A DNA stretch of 64,000 nucleotides from DATBVX01 sp963695985 (GCA_963695985.1 CAVOIC010000012.1:248001-312000); one strand, 5' to 3'; shown: positions 37,765-49,036, counted from the first letter of the stretch. Numbers and translations: made by a program. The notes: a model not told the origin generated them from the letters alone.

Positions 37765-40397
37765 ATGAGATTCCGAATCACCCGCTTACTGCTGAATCTG
37801 TTCGCGCTGAGCCTGGCGGTGAGCGTGGCGCTTTCAGCGCACGCTGCCACCACGACACTCGTGGCAAAGGGCTCGGTCTGGAAGTACCTCGATAACGGCA
37901 CGGATCCCGGACCGTCCTGGAAAGCGGCCAGTTATTTCGACGGCGGCTGGGCCGCCGGTCCGGCGCAGCTCGGCTATGGCGACGGCGATGAGGCGACCGT
38001 CGTCAGCTACGGCCCTGACAAGTCCAACCGCTATATCACGACCTATTTCCGCCAGAAGTTCAGTGTCACGAACCCCGCGACACTCGGCACACTGACGCTC
38101 AGTCTGCTGCGCGACGACGGCGCGATCGTGTATTTGAACGGTACAGAGGTCTACCGCAGCAACATGCCTGCGGGCGCCGTGACATCCGACTACCCACGCT
38201 GCGTCGAGTGTGGGAGGAACGGGTGAAACGAGCTTCTTCACCGCGACCCTGAGCACTGCGCTGCTGGTTAGTGGCACGAACGTGCTGGCAGTTGAACTTC
38301 ACCAGTCCGATCCCGCCTCCACTGATGCGAGTTTCGACCTCTCCCTCACTGCCGCGACGGGGCCGAGCGTCACGCGCGGCCCGTATCTGCAGCTGGGGAC
38401 GCCAGACAGCATGGTGGTGCGTTGGCGAACGAGCCTGAAGACGGACAGCGCCGTCCGGTACGGAGTGGATCCAGGCGTTCTGACTCAGATCACGTCTTCT
38501 GCTTCGAGTGTCACGGAACACGAGCTGCGGTTGACCGGCCTGGTGCCTGCGACGAAGTACTACTACGCCGTAGGCAGCACGATCGGCAACCTCTCGGGTC
38601 CAGCCACGAATGAGTTCTTCGTCACTGCGCCCCCGGTCGGATCGAGCCCACCCGTCCGCATCTGGGTCCTGGGTGACTCCGGCCGCGCCAACGACAACGC
38701 GCGCGCCGTGCGCGATGCGTATTACAGCTACACCGGTACACATCGCACGGACCTATGGCTGATGCTCGGGGATAACGCTTACGACAACGGCACCGAGGCT
38801 GAGTATCAGGCAGCTGTCTTTGATATGTATCCTGATACGCTGCGCACCGCGGTGCTGTGGCCCACGCTCGGCAACCATGACACCGCCTCATCCCATCCCA
38901 GTACACAGACCGGCCCGTACTTTGACGCGTTCACACTGCCGAAGAATGCCGAGGCGGGCGGCCTCGCATCGGGCACCGAGGCCTACTACTCCTTCGACTA
39001 CGCCAACATTCATTTCATCTCCCTCAATTCCGGCGGTGAGACGAGCCGATTGACAACCGGGCCGATGCACACCTGGCTGCAGGCGGATCTCGCCAGCACG
39101 GCGCAGCGTTGGGTGATCGCGTACTGGCAGAATCCGCCGTACAGCAAGGGCTCGCACGATTCGGACGTCGACGTCAAAGACACCCAGATGCGCACCAATT
39201 TCGTGCCACTGCTGGAGCAGTATGGCGTCGACCTGGTCCTCAGCGGTGACAGTCATGCCTACGAGCGATCTTTCCTGATCGACGGTCACTACGGCCTTTC
39301 CTCGACATTCTCCGCGAGCATGAAGAAGGACGGCGGGAGCGGTCGAGAAAGCGAAACCGGCGCGTACTCCAAGCCCGGCGCGGATCGCGAGCCTCACGCC
39401 GGAGCGGTATACGTGGTGGCGGGGAATGCAGCAGAGCTCCAAGGGGGCAAGCTCAATCATCCAGCGATGTTCATTTCCCGTAACGTGCTGGGCTCGGTGG
39501 TGCTGGACGTGAATGGCAGCCGGCTCGACGCGCGTATGCTCGATTCAACCGGCGTGGTGCGCGACAGTTTCACGATCATCAAGGGAGGTACCGGACAAGT
39601 TCCGGCCGCACCCAGTGGTCTGACCGCGACCGCACTCTCGAGCACGAATGTCAGGTTGAGCTGGAGCGATAAGTCGTCGAACGAGAGTGGCTTCAAAATC
39701 GAGCGCTCGGTGAATGGTGGGGCGAGCTTCACTCAGATAGCCACCACGGGGACCGGCACAACGACTTACAGCGACTCGACAGTGGCAGCCGGCATCGCGT
39801 ATCAGTACCGCGTGCGCGCGTTCAACAGTGCCGGGAACTCGGCATATTCCAACACCGCAGGCGTTACGACGCCCGGAGGCGGCAGCGGCGGGACGTTAGT
39901 TCCGGCGGGATCGGCGTGGAAGTACCTGGACAACGGCTCGAACCAGGGAACGGCGTGGCGTGCGTCGGGGTTCAACGATAGCGGCTGGCTCGCGGGACCT
40001 GCGCAACTGGGCTACGGCGATGGGGATGAAGCGACGGTCGTTGGGCACGGACCGAGCGGCCAGGCGAAGTACATCACCACCTACTTCCGCCGCAGCTTCA
40101 ACGTAACGAACCCGGGCGCATTTTCGACCCTGACCCTGACCTTGCTGCGCGATGACGGCGCGGTCGTATACCTCAATGGCAGCGAGATCGTCCGCAGCAA
40201 CATGCCAGCGGGCACGCTGTCTTACACGACGCTGGCGGCTTCACCGGTCAGCGGCAATGACGAGACTCGGCCGGTCATCTTCACGCTGAGTCCCTCCCTC
40301 CTCGTCGCCGGCACGCAACGTTCTGGCCGTGGAGATTCACCAGGATGATCCGTGGAGCAGCGACATCAGCTTCGATCTCGCATTGACGGGACAGTAA
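37765..40397 (+). CDS. secreted purple acid phosphatase-like metallophosphoesterase (two frameshifts)
   Basis: ATG 37765 begins a signal peptide (LNLFALSLAVSVALSAHAAT). Domains in order: a beta-sandwich module (WKYLDNGTDPG to VYRSNMPAG), a phosphatase N-terminal FN3-like domain (RGPYLQLGTPDSMVVRWRT), the metallophosphoesterase core (LGDSGRA near 301, GDNAYD near 335, GNHD near 369, SGDSHAYER near 491), an FN3 domain, then a second copy of the first module. The frame breaks near 38185-38205 and near 40316 (one extra C), the latter shown by the VAGTNVLAVE repeat. Corrected length is about 876 residues. It ends 32 bases into the convergent glycosyltransferase gene. Confidence 0.88.
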
Positions 40398-43222
40398 GGA
40401 CTTCGCGGCACAAACTTTCGAGGCGCTGCGTGATTGCGGCGAGATCGTAAGGCATCGCAGTTTCACGCGCCTGCCGCGCGATGCTGCTCCACTGCTCTCG
40501 TTGCGAAAGCGCTTTTTCGAGCGCCTCGATCATGCGCACGGGGTCCTTGGGCGGAAAAATGAATCCGTTGGCGCCTTCCTTTATCACCTGGGGCGCTACG
40601 CCCACGGCCGTGACCACCACGACCAGCGCACTGGCCAGCGCCTCGATCAGTCCAAGACCAAATCCCTCGTAGTCGCTCGGGAAGATGAACACATCGGCCG
40701 CCTGCAGGTACTCACACACTCGGTCGTTCTCCGGAACGAACTGCACGTGCGCCTCGAGCCCATGTTCGCGGATCGCAGTCTTGAGTTCCTCCTCGCAGTC
40801 ATCGAAGGAGTGCCGGCCGGATCCCACGATCACGAGATACAGCTCCGGATGCCGGGCGTGCAGCGTGGGCCAGGCTTCGATGAGCATTGGCAGCCCTTTG
40901 GCTCGCGAGAGCCGGCCCGCATAGAGGACCAGCGTCCGGTCGGCCGGCAGCCCATGCGTGAGGCGAAGCTGCTGTTTTTCCGGCGCGGATGCCGGCCGGA
41001 ATCTGTGCAGGTCGACCGCGTTCGGCATCTGGACGATGCGCGACGGATCGAGATCAACTTCCGCGAGACCAGCAAGAATTTCGTGCGAGATCACCACGAC
41101 ACGATCCGCGTGTCGCAGAGCCGCGCCCCGCAAGTACTGCAAGGCGCCTACAAGCAAGCCGCCGGCAAGGGGGTGCATTTCGCGCAGACTTTCCGACGAG
41201 ATGGCCTCGCGCAGCTCGACCGTAGATTCGATGCGCACGATGCAGCGCTTACCCAGCAGACGGCACAGCGGTACAACGAGCAGTGGCATCACCTTCATTC
41301 CGGAGATGATCACGACGTCGTACGAGGCCGCGCTTCGGATCAGCGCGACCAGGAGCCTGCTGAGAAACTCCACCATCGCGAGCAATGCGCGCCAGCCCTT
41401 GCCTTTCAGGACTCCGCCGGGCTCCAGGCGCCGAACACGCACGCGTCCAACCTGTTCCTCGGGCGCGCACGGCGGAATCGTCTGGCGGGTGAAGACCTGG
41501 ACATCCGCACCGCGCTCAGCAAGTCCTGCCGTGAGCGAGGCAGCCAGCAGTTCCGCGCCGCCGACCAGCGGCGGATGGAAAACCTCGATGAGCCACAGGA
41601 TCCTGAGTCCGTTCGTTGGGGCAGAGGAGAACGCGGGCTGAGTGGAGTACCTGGATGAGCGGCCGCGCAACAACCCGAGAAGCCTGCGCCTGAATTCGGC
41701 AGGCACGAATTGCCTGCGTCTTGCATCGACCAGCGTCAACTCGCCCACCGACGACACGGTGTGCACGCCGTCGTTGTACGGCGTGAAGTGTTCCGGTCCC
41801 ACTGTCGCGACGGGCTCCTCGCGAAAGGACTTCTCGTCGAGCTGGTGCACGCGATTGATGACGACGCGGCCACCATATGCACGTGAGCAGTCCTGCGCCG
41901 GCCGATACAGCACACCGTCTTTGAGGAATGGAGTGCCCGCCGGGCGGGCAGAGCGAACGTCGATCTTCACCGGATTCCCCCGGTGCGGCTGCCAGGGCCC
42001 GGTAAGCGAATCCGCGTGCCACAGGTGCAGCTCGGCATTCGCACCCTTGGAAGCGGGCATGGTCGAGAATAGCCACCAGCGTCCCTGGTACGTACACACC
42101 GTCGCGTCGATCAGCGGTGCGCCGGTCACCAGTGTCGCAACGCGCTTCCACTCCTGGGGAAATCTCTGCAGTTCGTAGAGGGAGACTTCGCGGGCCTGGT
42201 GTGTTTCCGGGATGCAGTACAGGTGAGCGGCATGCTCCAACAGGTACGGGTAGGACAAGTGAACCACGGGCTTGGGCGTCAGGACTACGGGGCTCACTGG
42301 CGTCTCATCGCCCGGCGTGACCGACACGATCACGCCGCGCCCGACGTGGTAATCGAGGTGCTCGCACAGTACGGTCAGGCGGCCATGACGTATCACACCA
42401 AATGGGTCCGCGAAAAATTCGGCGGGGCCTGGCGTGCACAGCCACCGCACCGCGAGTCGCGATGGCTGTTCCAGCAGAGACGCGATCGGCGCCTCGATGA
42501 GGCCGACGTTCCACTGCTCGTGCGCCAGCAATATCTGGAGTTGTGCGCGGATTGCGCGTACGGCACCTGTGAAAAGAAGGGTTGCCCGGCGCGGCCAATC
42601 GATCGTACGCGGCGCAGCTGCCTCGGCGCGCAGCAGCTCGCCCTGCATGCAGTCAGTCACACCATCGAGCAGCTCCAGGCACACTTGTGCGGGCCAGCGT
42701 ACGCATGCAGCCTGTAGCTGCTCGAGATTGCGGCTCGGCGAGAACACGTGGGTGCGCAGGTGGCCCTGACGCAATACACGCACAGCATCTGGATCGGTCT
42801 GTAGTTGCGCCAACAGTGCAGTGGAGACGACGGCATTCTCGTAGACTTCCCAGAAGCCAGCCGACTCGCCTCGATAGGCGCACCAATCACCGAAGCAAAA
42901 TTGCCACACCCCCAGGCGAGCTGCGCTGGTCAATTCATGCGCACGTGTTGGGGATACGAAACTCAGAATGAAATCCAGGCCACGTTGCCGGACTTGCTGG
43001 AAATCCTCCGCCCAGATGACCGGCAGGGCGTCGAATGGCCAACGCGGACCCGCGGCCTCCTCGTCGGTGTCGCTGCCGTCGTCCGCGGTGGCAAAAGGCA
43101 GCCAGCAGTCAGCACGTAGCTGGATTGCCGCGAGGTGCTCGAGAACCAGAAGCTGCCACGGCTGCGGGGCAGTGGTTGCCCGTCAGAACTCCGAATCGCA
43201 ATTCTGAGTGGGATGGGCTCAT
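40366..43222 (-). CDS. fused formyltransferase-like / beta-propeller / GT4 glycosyltransferase (one frameshift)
   Basis: Three parts. Residues about 1-190 look formyltransferase-like (ELRFGVLTGNHC, GLDFILSFVSPTRAHEL, AARLGVWQFCFGDWCAYRGE, GFWEVYENAV). Residues about 200-480 resemble the GINT1-type N-terminal propeller (ADPFGVIRHGRLTVLCEH, AGTPFLKDGVLYRPAQDCS). The C-terminal 420 residues are a GT4 transferase (LPMLIEAWPTLH, FIFPSDYEGFGLGLIEALAS). The start at ATG 43222 is separated by an extra G in the run 43166-43169. Corrected length is about 951 residues. It overlaps the convergent phosphatase by 32 bases. The acceptor is unknown. Confidence 0.85.
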
Positions 43223-43252
43223 CGCAGGAACATCCCAGCGCTGCAATCCGGG

Positions 43253-44743
43253 TCAGGACGGCTCGCCGCGCTGCGGGGCAGCCGGCCGCACCGGGCGCGT
43301 GCCGCGACCCAGGTACTGCAACGCCAATGGCAGCGATGCAAGCATCAGTGCGAGCAGAGACGCGATCGCAGCCACGTGTCTCGGGTGATGCAAAGCGATA
43401 AGAGCCCACGCCACCACTGCCGCCGGCAGCACTATCGCCACCAGCAGCAGAAACTCCCTGCCCATGCGCAGGGCGGGCATGCGGCGCTGGAGCGCCAACG
43501 CACAGCACAGACTTATCGCAGTCATCGTGAGCGTGGCGGCGAGGATCGCTCCGGGCAGCTGGAATGCCGGTACCAGCACGAGATTAAGAACCAGACTCAG
43601 TATTGCCGCGCCGGTGATGATGCGCACTCGTGCCACCTGCAGGTCAGTCGACAGCATGAGCCTCCCTAGAATAACCTCGAGCACCTGCATGAGGGCGAGT
43701 ACTGTCATCAGCTCGACCACCGGCCGCGCGGTGGCGAACTGAGGGCCGAGGAGAGGGACCAGCAAAGCAGGCACCACGAAGTACAGCCCCCACAGGGCAA
43801 GGCCCCCGAGGACAATCCAGGCGTGCCACAGGTTGCGCGCGAGGCGCGCGAAGCCGTCGTGGTCGCTGATGGACAGCTGACTGAGGCGCGGATATGCGGC
43901 AATGCCCAGGTAACTGAACGGCATGCTAGCCGTTTCGACGAACTTGGTGCCTGTAGCGTACAGACCTGCCGCCGCCGTGCTGACCTGCAGGGTCAGCACG
44001 ATGAGGCCGATTCGGTTATAGACCTGGCTCATGATCTCTGCCGCGGCAAACGACCACAGAATTCCCGCGGTACTGCTGAGACCGCGACGCGAAATGATGA
44101 CGCGGATGTTGCGACAATGTCGCCGCGCCAGGTTCAAGCCCAGCGCCGCCATCAGGATACCGAAGACGGCAAACAGGCTCATGGCTGCGACCAGCGGCCA
44201 GCCCGCGAACACGATCATCGCCGACGCCGCGATGAAGGCCCCGCCACGACAGATCAACTCGATGAGTGCCGGACCCATCATTGCCTGGTCGGCCAGTGCA
44301 GGAATGAACAGCGTGCGTGCAATCGCATAGCCGAGCTGATACATCCCCAGCGCTGCGACGATGCCGACGGTCGCAGCCGATGCGTGTGTCGCCATGAGAT
44401 AGACGACCAGACCCGAGATGGTCAACGCGAGCATGAGGAACTGCATTCCCAGGAGTCGCCCGAGCAGCACCGGCCGCTGCCCAACCGTTGCGCGCGTGTA
44501 CTCCCGGATGCCGTACTCGTCGATGCCAAGGATGCCGAAGACGTAAACGAAGCCCGCAATGGCGAAGCCATACGAGTAGCTGCCGATTCCCGCGGGTCCG
44601 AAGAAACGCGAGACGGCAACGAAAAGAACAAGATTGAGGAGATTGGCGCTGACCCGGCAGCCGATCAGCCACGCCGCATTCGAACCGATCTTCAAGGTCA
44701 GCCGACCTCCGTCGGGCCGAGCAGCTCGTGCGCAGCCTGCCAC
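43253..44743 (-). CDS. polysaccharide flippase (Wzx/MATE-like)
   Basis: A 496-residue protein with about 12 to 14 membrane helices. The N-terminal region (KIGSNAAWLIGCRVSANLLN, VAVSRFFGPAGIGSYSYGFA) is typical of oligosaccharide flippases, which move lipid-linked units across the inner membrane. GTG 44743 gives the longest form, but a start a dozen codons later at LTLKIGS is equally plausible. It is the upstream neighbour of the fused glycosyltransferase, so both likely serve one polysaccharide pathway. Confidence 0.88.
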   Translation of the reverse strand: MAGCARAARPDGGRLTLKIGSNAAWLIGCRVSANLLNLVLFVAVSRFFGPAGIGSYSYGFAIAGFVYVFGILGIDEYGIREYTRATVGQRPVLLGRLLGMQFLMLALTISGLVVYLMATHASAATVGIVAALGMYQLGYAIARTLFIPALADQAMMGPALIELICRGGAFIAASAMIVFAGWPLVAAMSLFAVFGILMAALGLNLARRHCRNIRVIISRRGLSSTAGILWSFAAAEIMSQVYNRIGLIVLTLQVSTAAAGLYATGTKFVETASMPFSYLGIAAYPRLSQLSISDHDGFARLARNLWHAWIVLGGLALWGLYFVVPALLVPLLGPQFATARPVVELMTVLALMQVLEVILGRLMLSTDLQVARVRIITGAAILSLVLNLVLVPAFQLPGAILAATLTMTAISLCCALALQRRMPALRMGREFLLLVAIVLPAAVVAWALIALHHPRHVAAIASLLALMLASLPLALQYLGRGTRPVRPAAPQRGEPS

Positions 44744-45125
44744 TTCGCGACCCGGTCACCCCAGGTGCAACCAACACATGTCAAATCCACGGGATTGTTC
44801 GGCATAAAGTCGGATTCTCGCGCACGGCAATCCCCTTGTCAGAACAATCTCGGCCACGCACGCGTGTTCCGGATCGAGCAGCGGATACCCGGGAAGGAGT
44901 TGCGCATTCAAAGCCGGCGACCGTCGCCGCGAGCCCTGATCAGGCCTTGATGCGAGATGATGATTTCGGCAGGCTGTACTGACGGTCGTCAGTACCTTTC
45001 CTGTCCGGCGGAGCGTCGGGAGAAATAACAATATGTCATCCGCCCGAAAGCCGCGTACCAGGAAGATCTGGCCACCACGCTGGCATGCCACTGCATACTG
45101 CATTCCCATGCCAGCGGAATCAAGA
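44744..45125. other. intergenic region between divergent flippase and methyltransferase genes
   Basis: I see no convincing gene here. Short open frames lack coding-like third positions. It should hold the promoters for both sides. The only clear structure is the inverted repeat at 44976-44995. Confidence 0.6.
44976..44995. promoter_or_regulatory. perfect 9-base inverted repeat, putative operator
   Basis: Arms GTACTGACG and CGTCAGTAC are perfectly complementary with only the two bases GT between them. It lies between divergent genes about 130 bases before the likely start at 45126 and 230 bases from the flippase start. The tight, symmetric form suggests a dimeric regulator site. A hairpin with a 2-base loop would be poor as RNA, which favours a DNA operator. 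Confidence 0.5.
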
Positions 45126-46022
45126 ATGAATTCCCATAGAGGCGGCAGCAGCCAGGAGGAGATTTCCTATCCGGCCAAACAGTCGGCGCTGCTGAGGGCA
45201 CTGCAGCTGCTGGGTCGACTCCTGCCCGGCAATTACCTCAAGACGTTCGTCTACTTGAATCTGATTGACGCACCCCGTCGATTCCTGCGGCTGGCACTCG
45301 CCCAGTTCTATCGCTACGACCACGTCTACGCGGTCATTCGGGAGTGCAAGCGCGCGTACCGTGGCAATTTCTCGATCCTGGAATTCGGCGTCTCAGACGG
45401 ATACTCGTTTACCAAGATCCTTTACGCGACACGCTATCTGAAGATGGACAGCCGCATCACGGTACATGGCTTCGATTCATTCGAAGGCATGCCAGCGCCG
45501 GTGGATGCCCGCGATCTGGAGCAGGTCAAGGGTTCAACCTGGGTCGCAGGTGAATTCAAGGGTCGCTACGAGTCACTCCAGGCGTACTGCGAGTCGCGCT
45601 ACCAGAACTTTCGCCTGCACAAGGGCTACTTTGAAGACAGCTTGCGGCCCGAGATTCTCAAGATCTTCGAGACCCAGGTTCCGCTGCTCGTCTGGATCGA
45701 TTGCGACTACTACAGCTCGGCGCGCACGGCCTTCGAGCGCCTGTTGCCCTATCTCCCCAACGGCTGCATGTTCTATTTCGACGATCTGGATGCGTTCAAT
45801 TTCGGCTCGCGGTTTACTGGGGAGGCCAGGCTCGTCCATGAAATCAACAACGGTGAGTTCGGAGACGATATCGAGCTCATCCTCGATACCAACCTGGCGC
45901 TGAACACGCGCAGCATCTACCGCTTCATTCGCTTCCGATCCGCGCTGCGCTATCCGACGGTAGATGCAGAGCATCGTGCCGAGCTGGTACATCACCGTAC
46001 GAATGATTCTCCGCTTCCCTGA
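45126..46022 (+). CDS. class I SAM-dependent methyltransferase (TylF/MycF-like)
   Basis: From ATG 45126 the protein is 298 residues; ATG 45108 and an earlier ATG 45033 are alternatives. The segments FSILEFGVSDGYSFTKIL, VHGFDSFEGMPAP, LHKGYFEDSL and LLVWIDCDYYSSARTAFERL match the TylF/macrocin O-methyltransferase family, whose metal site uses Asp residues around IDCDYYSS. These enzymes methylate sugar hydroxyls. It stands in a polysaccharide locus, so a sugar residue is the likely substrate. Confidence 0.85.
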   Translation: MNSHRGGSSQEEISYPAKQSALLRALQLLGRLLPGNYLKTFVYLNLIDAPRRFLRLALAQFYRYDHVYAVIRECKRAYRGNFSILEFGVSDGYSFTKILYATRYLKMDSRITVHGFDSFEGMPAPVDARDLEQVKGSTWVAGEFKGRYESLQAYCESRYQNFRLHKGYFEDSLRPEILKIFETQVPLLVWIDCDYYSSARTAFERLLPYLPNGCMFYFDDLDAFNFGSRFTGEARLVHEINNGEFGDDIELILDTNLALNTRSIYRFIRFRSALRYPTVDAEHRAELVHHRTNDSPLP

Positions 46023-46356
46023 ACGCGGCCGCATCGACACTGAACGCATTCTGCCCGCTGCTGATGAAATCGCGCTTGAGAGGTGCGATTGCCCGCAGGA
46101 AGTTCCGTGACACCGCCTGGATAGTCTTCGCAAATGAATACATGCACGAGTGATGTCTTGTCCTCGCGTTTGCCCGTGCGCAGCCTGATCTCGTGCCAGG
46201 GAGCTGGCTCTCGATCGATCGGTGCTTCTTGCGTACCTGCCATCTCGTCTTCGACACTGGCACGATGAAGAAGCTGGCGGGCAGCAGGCCGGCGTTGATG
46301 AGGGCGACCCTCGTTGGCCGAGCGAAAGGTTTGAGCAGCGATCTAAAGCCTGCCAT
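45925..46356 (-). CDS. possible broken small gene of unknown function
   Basis: A 143-codon frame on the minus strand with a coding-like start (LINAGLLPASFFIVPVSKTR) and a coding-like end (KTIQAVSRNFLRAIAPLKRD). The middle reads better in another frame (IDREPAPWHEIRLRTGKRED), so a gene with one or two indels may lie here. It overlaps the methyltransferase end by 98 bases. It is the only candidate in the 383-base gap 46023-46405. I recognise no family. Confidence 0.25.
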   Translation of the reverse strand: MAGFRSLLKPFARPTRVALINAGLLPASFFIVPVSKTRWQVRKKHRSIESQLPGTRSGCARANARTRHHSCMYSFAKTIQAVSRNFLRAIAPLKRDFISSGQNAFSVDAAAFREAENHSYGDVPARHDALHLPSDSAARIGSE

Positions 46357-46405
46357 GCGTCACCGCGCCAGTTCGAGGCTCGACTTCTGACAAGATCCGG
46401 ACTCC

Positions 46406-47994
46406 ATGGACCGCAACCTCGAGCGACTTGGAACGGAACACTTCGACCTGGTGGTCGTCGGCGGCGGTGTCTACGGCGCCGCGCTGACCTTCGAAGCCTC
46501 GAGACGAAACCTGCGTGTCGCACTCATCGAGCGTGGCGATTTCGCCAGTGGCGCATCCTCAAACAGTCTGAAAATTCTGCACGGTGGCCTGCGGCACGTC
46601 CAGCAGCTCGACCTGCCCGCCTTGCGCCGGTCGGTTCGCGCCCGCCGTGAGTGGGCACGGCTGGCACCCGATCTCGTCAGACCGTTGGCATGTGTGATTC
46701 CCGACCCATGGTCTTGGTTCCCGCAGTGTTCTGGCGTGCGCGGTGGCCCTGGGCATCAACGATCTGCTGTCGCTGGATCGCAATCGCCAGGTGCGGGTGG
46801 ACAGCAGATTGCCCGCGAAGCAAACTGCTTGGACGCTCGCCGTCTGCGCAACCTGGCGAACGACCTGATTACCGGAGTCCGTACGTCGGGTGCGCAGTGG
46901 TGGGATGCGCAGGCACTCGATACGGAGCAGCTGGTCCTGCACCTGCTTCGACTCGCCTGCGCGAACGGCGCGTGTAGTGCGAACTACATGGAGGCCATCG
47001 ACATCATCCATGCCGATGGCCGGGTGGCAGGCGTGAAGGCCATCGACCGCGAGTCGGGCGCACACTCTGGAAGTGCGGGGACGAAGCGTAGTGCTGGCCA
47101 CTGGACCCGCGACCGCACGACTCGTCGAGTCGCTGTCACGCGCCAGTGGCGTCGCAGCGGACCGGTGGTGCGGCGCACTGAACATCGTGGTGAAACGACA
47201 GGTCGTTGCCGCAGGCAGCGCTGGCTCTATCGGCGAGGACGCCGTTCGATCACCGGGAAGGGGATCAGATCAGCCGAGCGCCGCGAGTTGTTCGTGGTTC
47301 CGTGGCGTGGCCGCACGATGCTCGGCACTCATTATGTCCAGTGGTTCGAGGACCGCGATCCGATTGAACAGCGTCGCGCGGCAGTAAGCGGATTTTTGCA
47401 GCTGATCGATGCAGCTAGTACCGGCGCTGCGGTTATCGGAAGCCGACATTGCATTCACCCACTGGGGGTCTACTGCAGCTTCACCGCGACTGGCGCGCTG
47501 GCGAGCCACTGCGGCTCAAGCTCGACTGCGAGCCTGACTGCTCGATCGGAAGGAATCCAGGGACTTTGGTCGCTGACGTGGACCAAAGTTCACGACTGCC
47601 CTCGATGCGGCGCGCCGAGCGCTCGATCGGATCGTCGGTCCGATCCAACGCCATCGCGACGAACCGCCCATCGGGTAAGCAACCGACAGCAGGTATGATG
47701 ACGCCGCTCTCACCCCGGGACGATCCGGCCAGGCTCGAGACTGCAGCAGAGCTGGCGGCACGAGACTCGCAGGCGCTCAAACTCGAGGATGCACTGCTGC
47801 GTCGCACGGGCGTGGGATGCATGGGCTACCCCGGTCGCGGCGCGCTCGAGGCCTGCGCACGGGGAATGCAGCGCGCACGGGGTTGGTCGACACGGCGCAC
47901 TACCGAAGAGATCGACCGGGTGCGGGATCTTTACCGCCGTCTGCACTACTGGGATGGCCGCGAACCAATGCTGGTTTCAGGAGAAATGATGTGA
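46406..47994 (+). pseudogene. FAD-dependent glycerol-3-phosphate dehydrogenase-like (GlpD family), many frameshifts
   Basis: The start (DLVVVGGGVYGAALTFEASR, then SNSLKILHGGLRH) is the GlpD FAD-binding domain. The frame then shifts at least eight times (about 46702, 46825, 47062, 47220, 47270, 47440, 47470, 47545, and later), but each frame in turn carries conserved GlpD pieces such as VLACAVALGINDLLSLD, LDTEQLVLHLLRLACANGA, VVLATGPATARL, VPWRGRTMLGTHY, ADIAFTHWG and KFTTALDAARRALDRIVG. The total (about 530 codons) is full length. It is either a decayed gene or a stretch of poor sequence. The stop overlaps the epimerase start. Confidence 0.72.
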
Positions 47995-48975
47995 GGGTGC
48001 TGGTAACGGGTGCGACGGGCTTCACTGGCAAAGCTCTGGTGAAGCGGCTGATCGCCGACGGCCATCAGGTCGTCGGGATGGACTACAAGGAAGGGCACAA
48101 GACCGATGAGTTGCGCAGCTGGGGCGCCGAGATCGTGATTGCGTCCGTCACCGACAAGGAGGCTGTGACTCGCTGCATGCGCGGCGTGGATGTCGTGCAG
48201 CACCTCGCGGCCGCATTTCGCGAGATGAACGTGCCGGAAAGTCATTACTACGAGGTCAACGTCAACGGCACGCGCAACATGCTCGAGGCCGCGTTGCAGG
48301 CCAAGGTGCGCAAGTTCATCTACTGCAGCACGTGCGGCGTACATGGAAACATCGATCACCCGCCGGGAGGCGAGGATGCGCCGATCCAGCCTGCGGATTA
48401 CTACCAGCAGACCAAGTACGAAGCCGAGCCGCTGGTCCTCGAGTACGTCAAGAAGGGATTGAAGGCCTCCATCATCCGACCGGCCGCGATATACGGACCC
48501 GGGGACCCGGAACGCTTCTATCTCATCTACAAGCGCGTCGCGAGCGGCTGGTTTCCGATGTTCGGCAACGGGAAGACGCTCTATCACCCTCTCTACATCG
48601 ACAATCTCATCGACGCCTTCGTACTGGCCATGGCAGAGGACAAGGGCAACGGCCAGGCCTATCTCATCGCGGACGACGAGTACGTCGAGATCAGCGATCT
48701 GGTGCGGCGTGTGGCGAAGGCGTCCGGCATAAAGCTGCGGCTCGTCTATCTCACCGGTCTGGCCCGTCATCGTCGTCGGTCACATCGTCGAAAAGGTGTG
48801 CAAGCCGTTCGGCATTACTCCGCCCATCTTCCCGCGCCGCGTCGACTGGTACCGGCAGAATCGCGCGTTCCGAATCGACAAGGCCAAACGTGAGCTTGGC
48901 TACAGCCCACGCGTCGCCCTGGACGAGGGTCTCAAACGTACGTACGACTGGTACGTAGCGGAAGGGCTGCTGTGA
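47991..48975 (+). CDS. NAD-dependent sugar epimerase/dehydratase family protein (one frameshift)
   Basis: GTG 47991, with ggag about 10 bases upstream, overlaps the preceding stop. The Rossmann motif is VTGATGFTGKALVKRL and the catalytic YxxxK lies in YYQQTKYEAE, with IIRPAAIYGPGDPER following. The frame breaks near 48752 by one extra base. After the break the next frame gives VWPVIVVGHIVEKVCKPFG and a normal C-terminus ending at 48975. Corrected length is about 327 residues. It belongs to the extended SDR family acting on nucleotide sugars or related carbonyls. Confidence 0.85.
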
Positions 48976-49036
48976 GCGTGTTCGTGAGATCTAGGCCGTC
49001 AATTCCGCGCCTCGCGACTCTCAGGCCGCCAGACCG

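Noticed and set aside
42963..43508. Separate 181-codon minus-strand gene upstream of the fused glycosyltransferase
   Set aside because: It reads in a different frame with no family pattern. The ATG at 43222 followed by ELRFGVLTGNHC in the correct frame explains the region better.
44756..45109. 117-codon minus-strand frame in the flippase/methyltransferase gap
   Set aside because: No ribosome site, no family signal and weak third-position bias. It overlaps the likely promoter zone.
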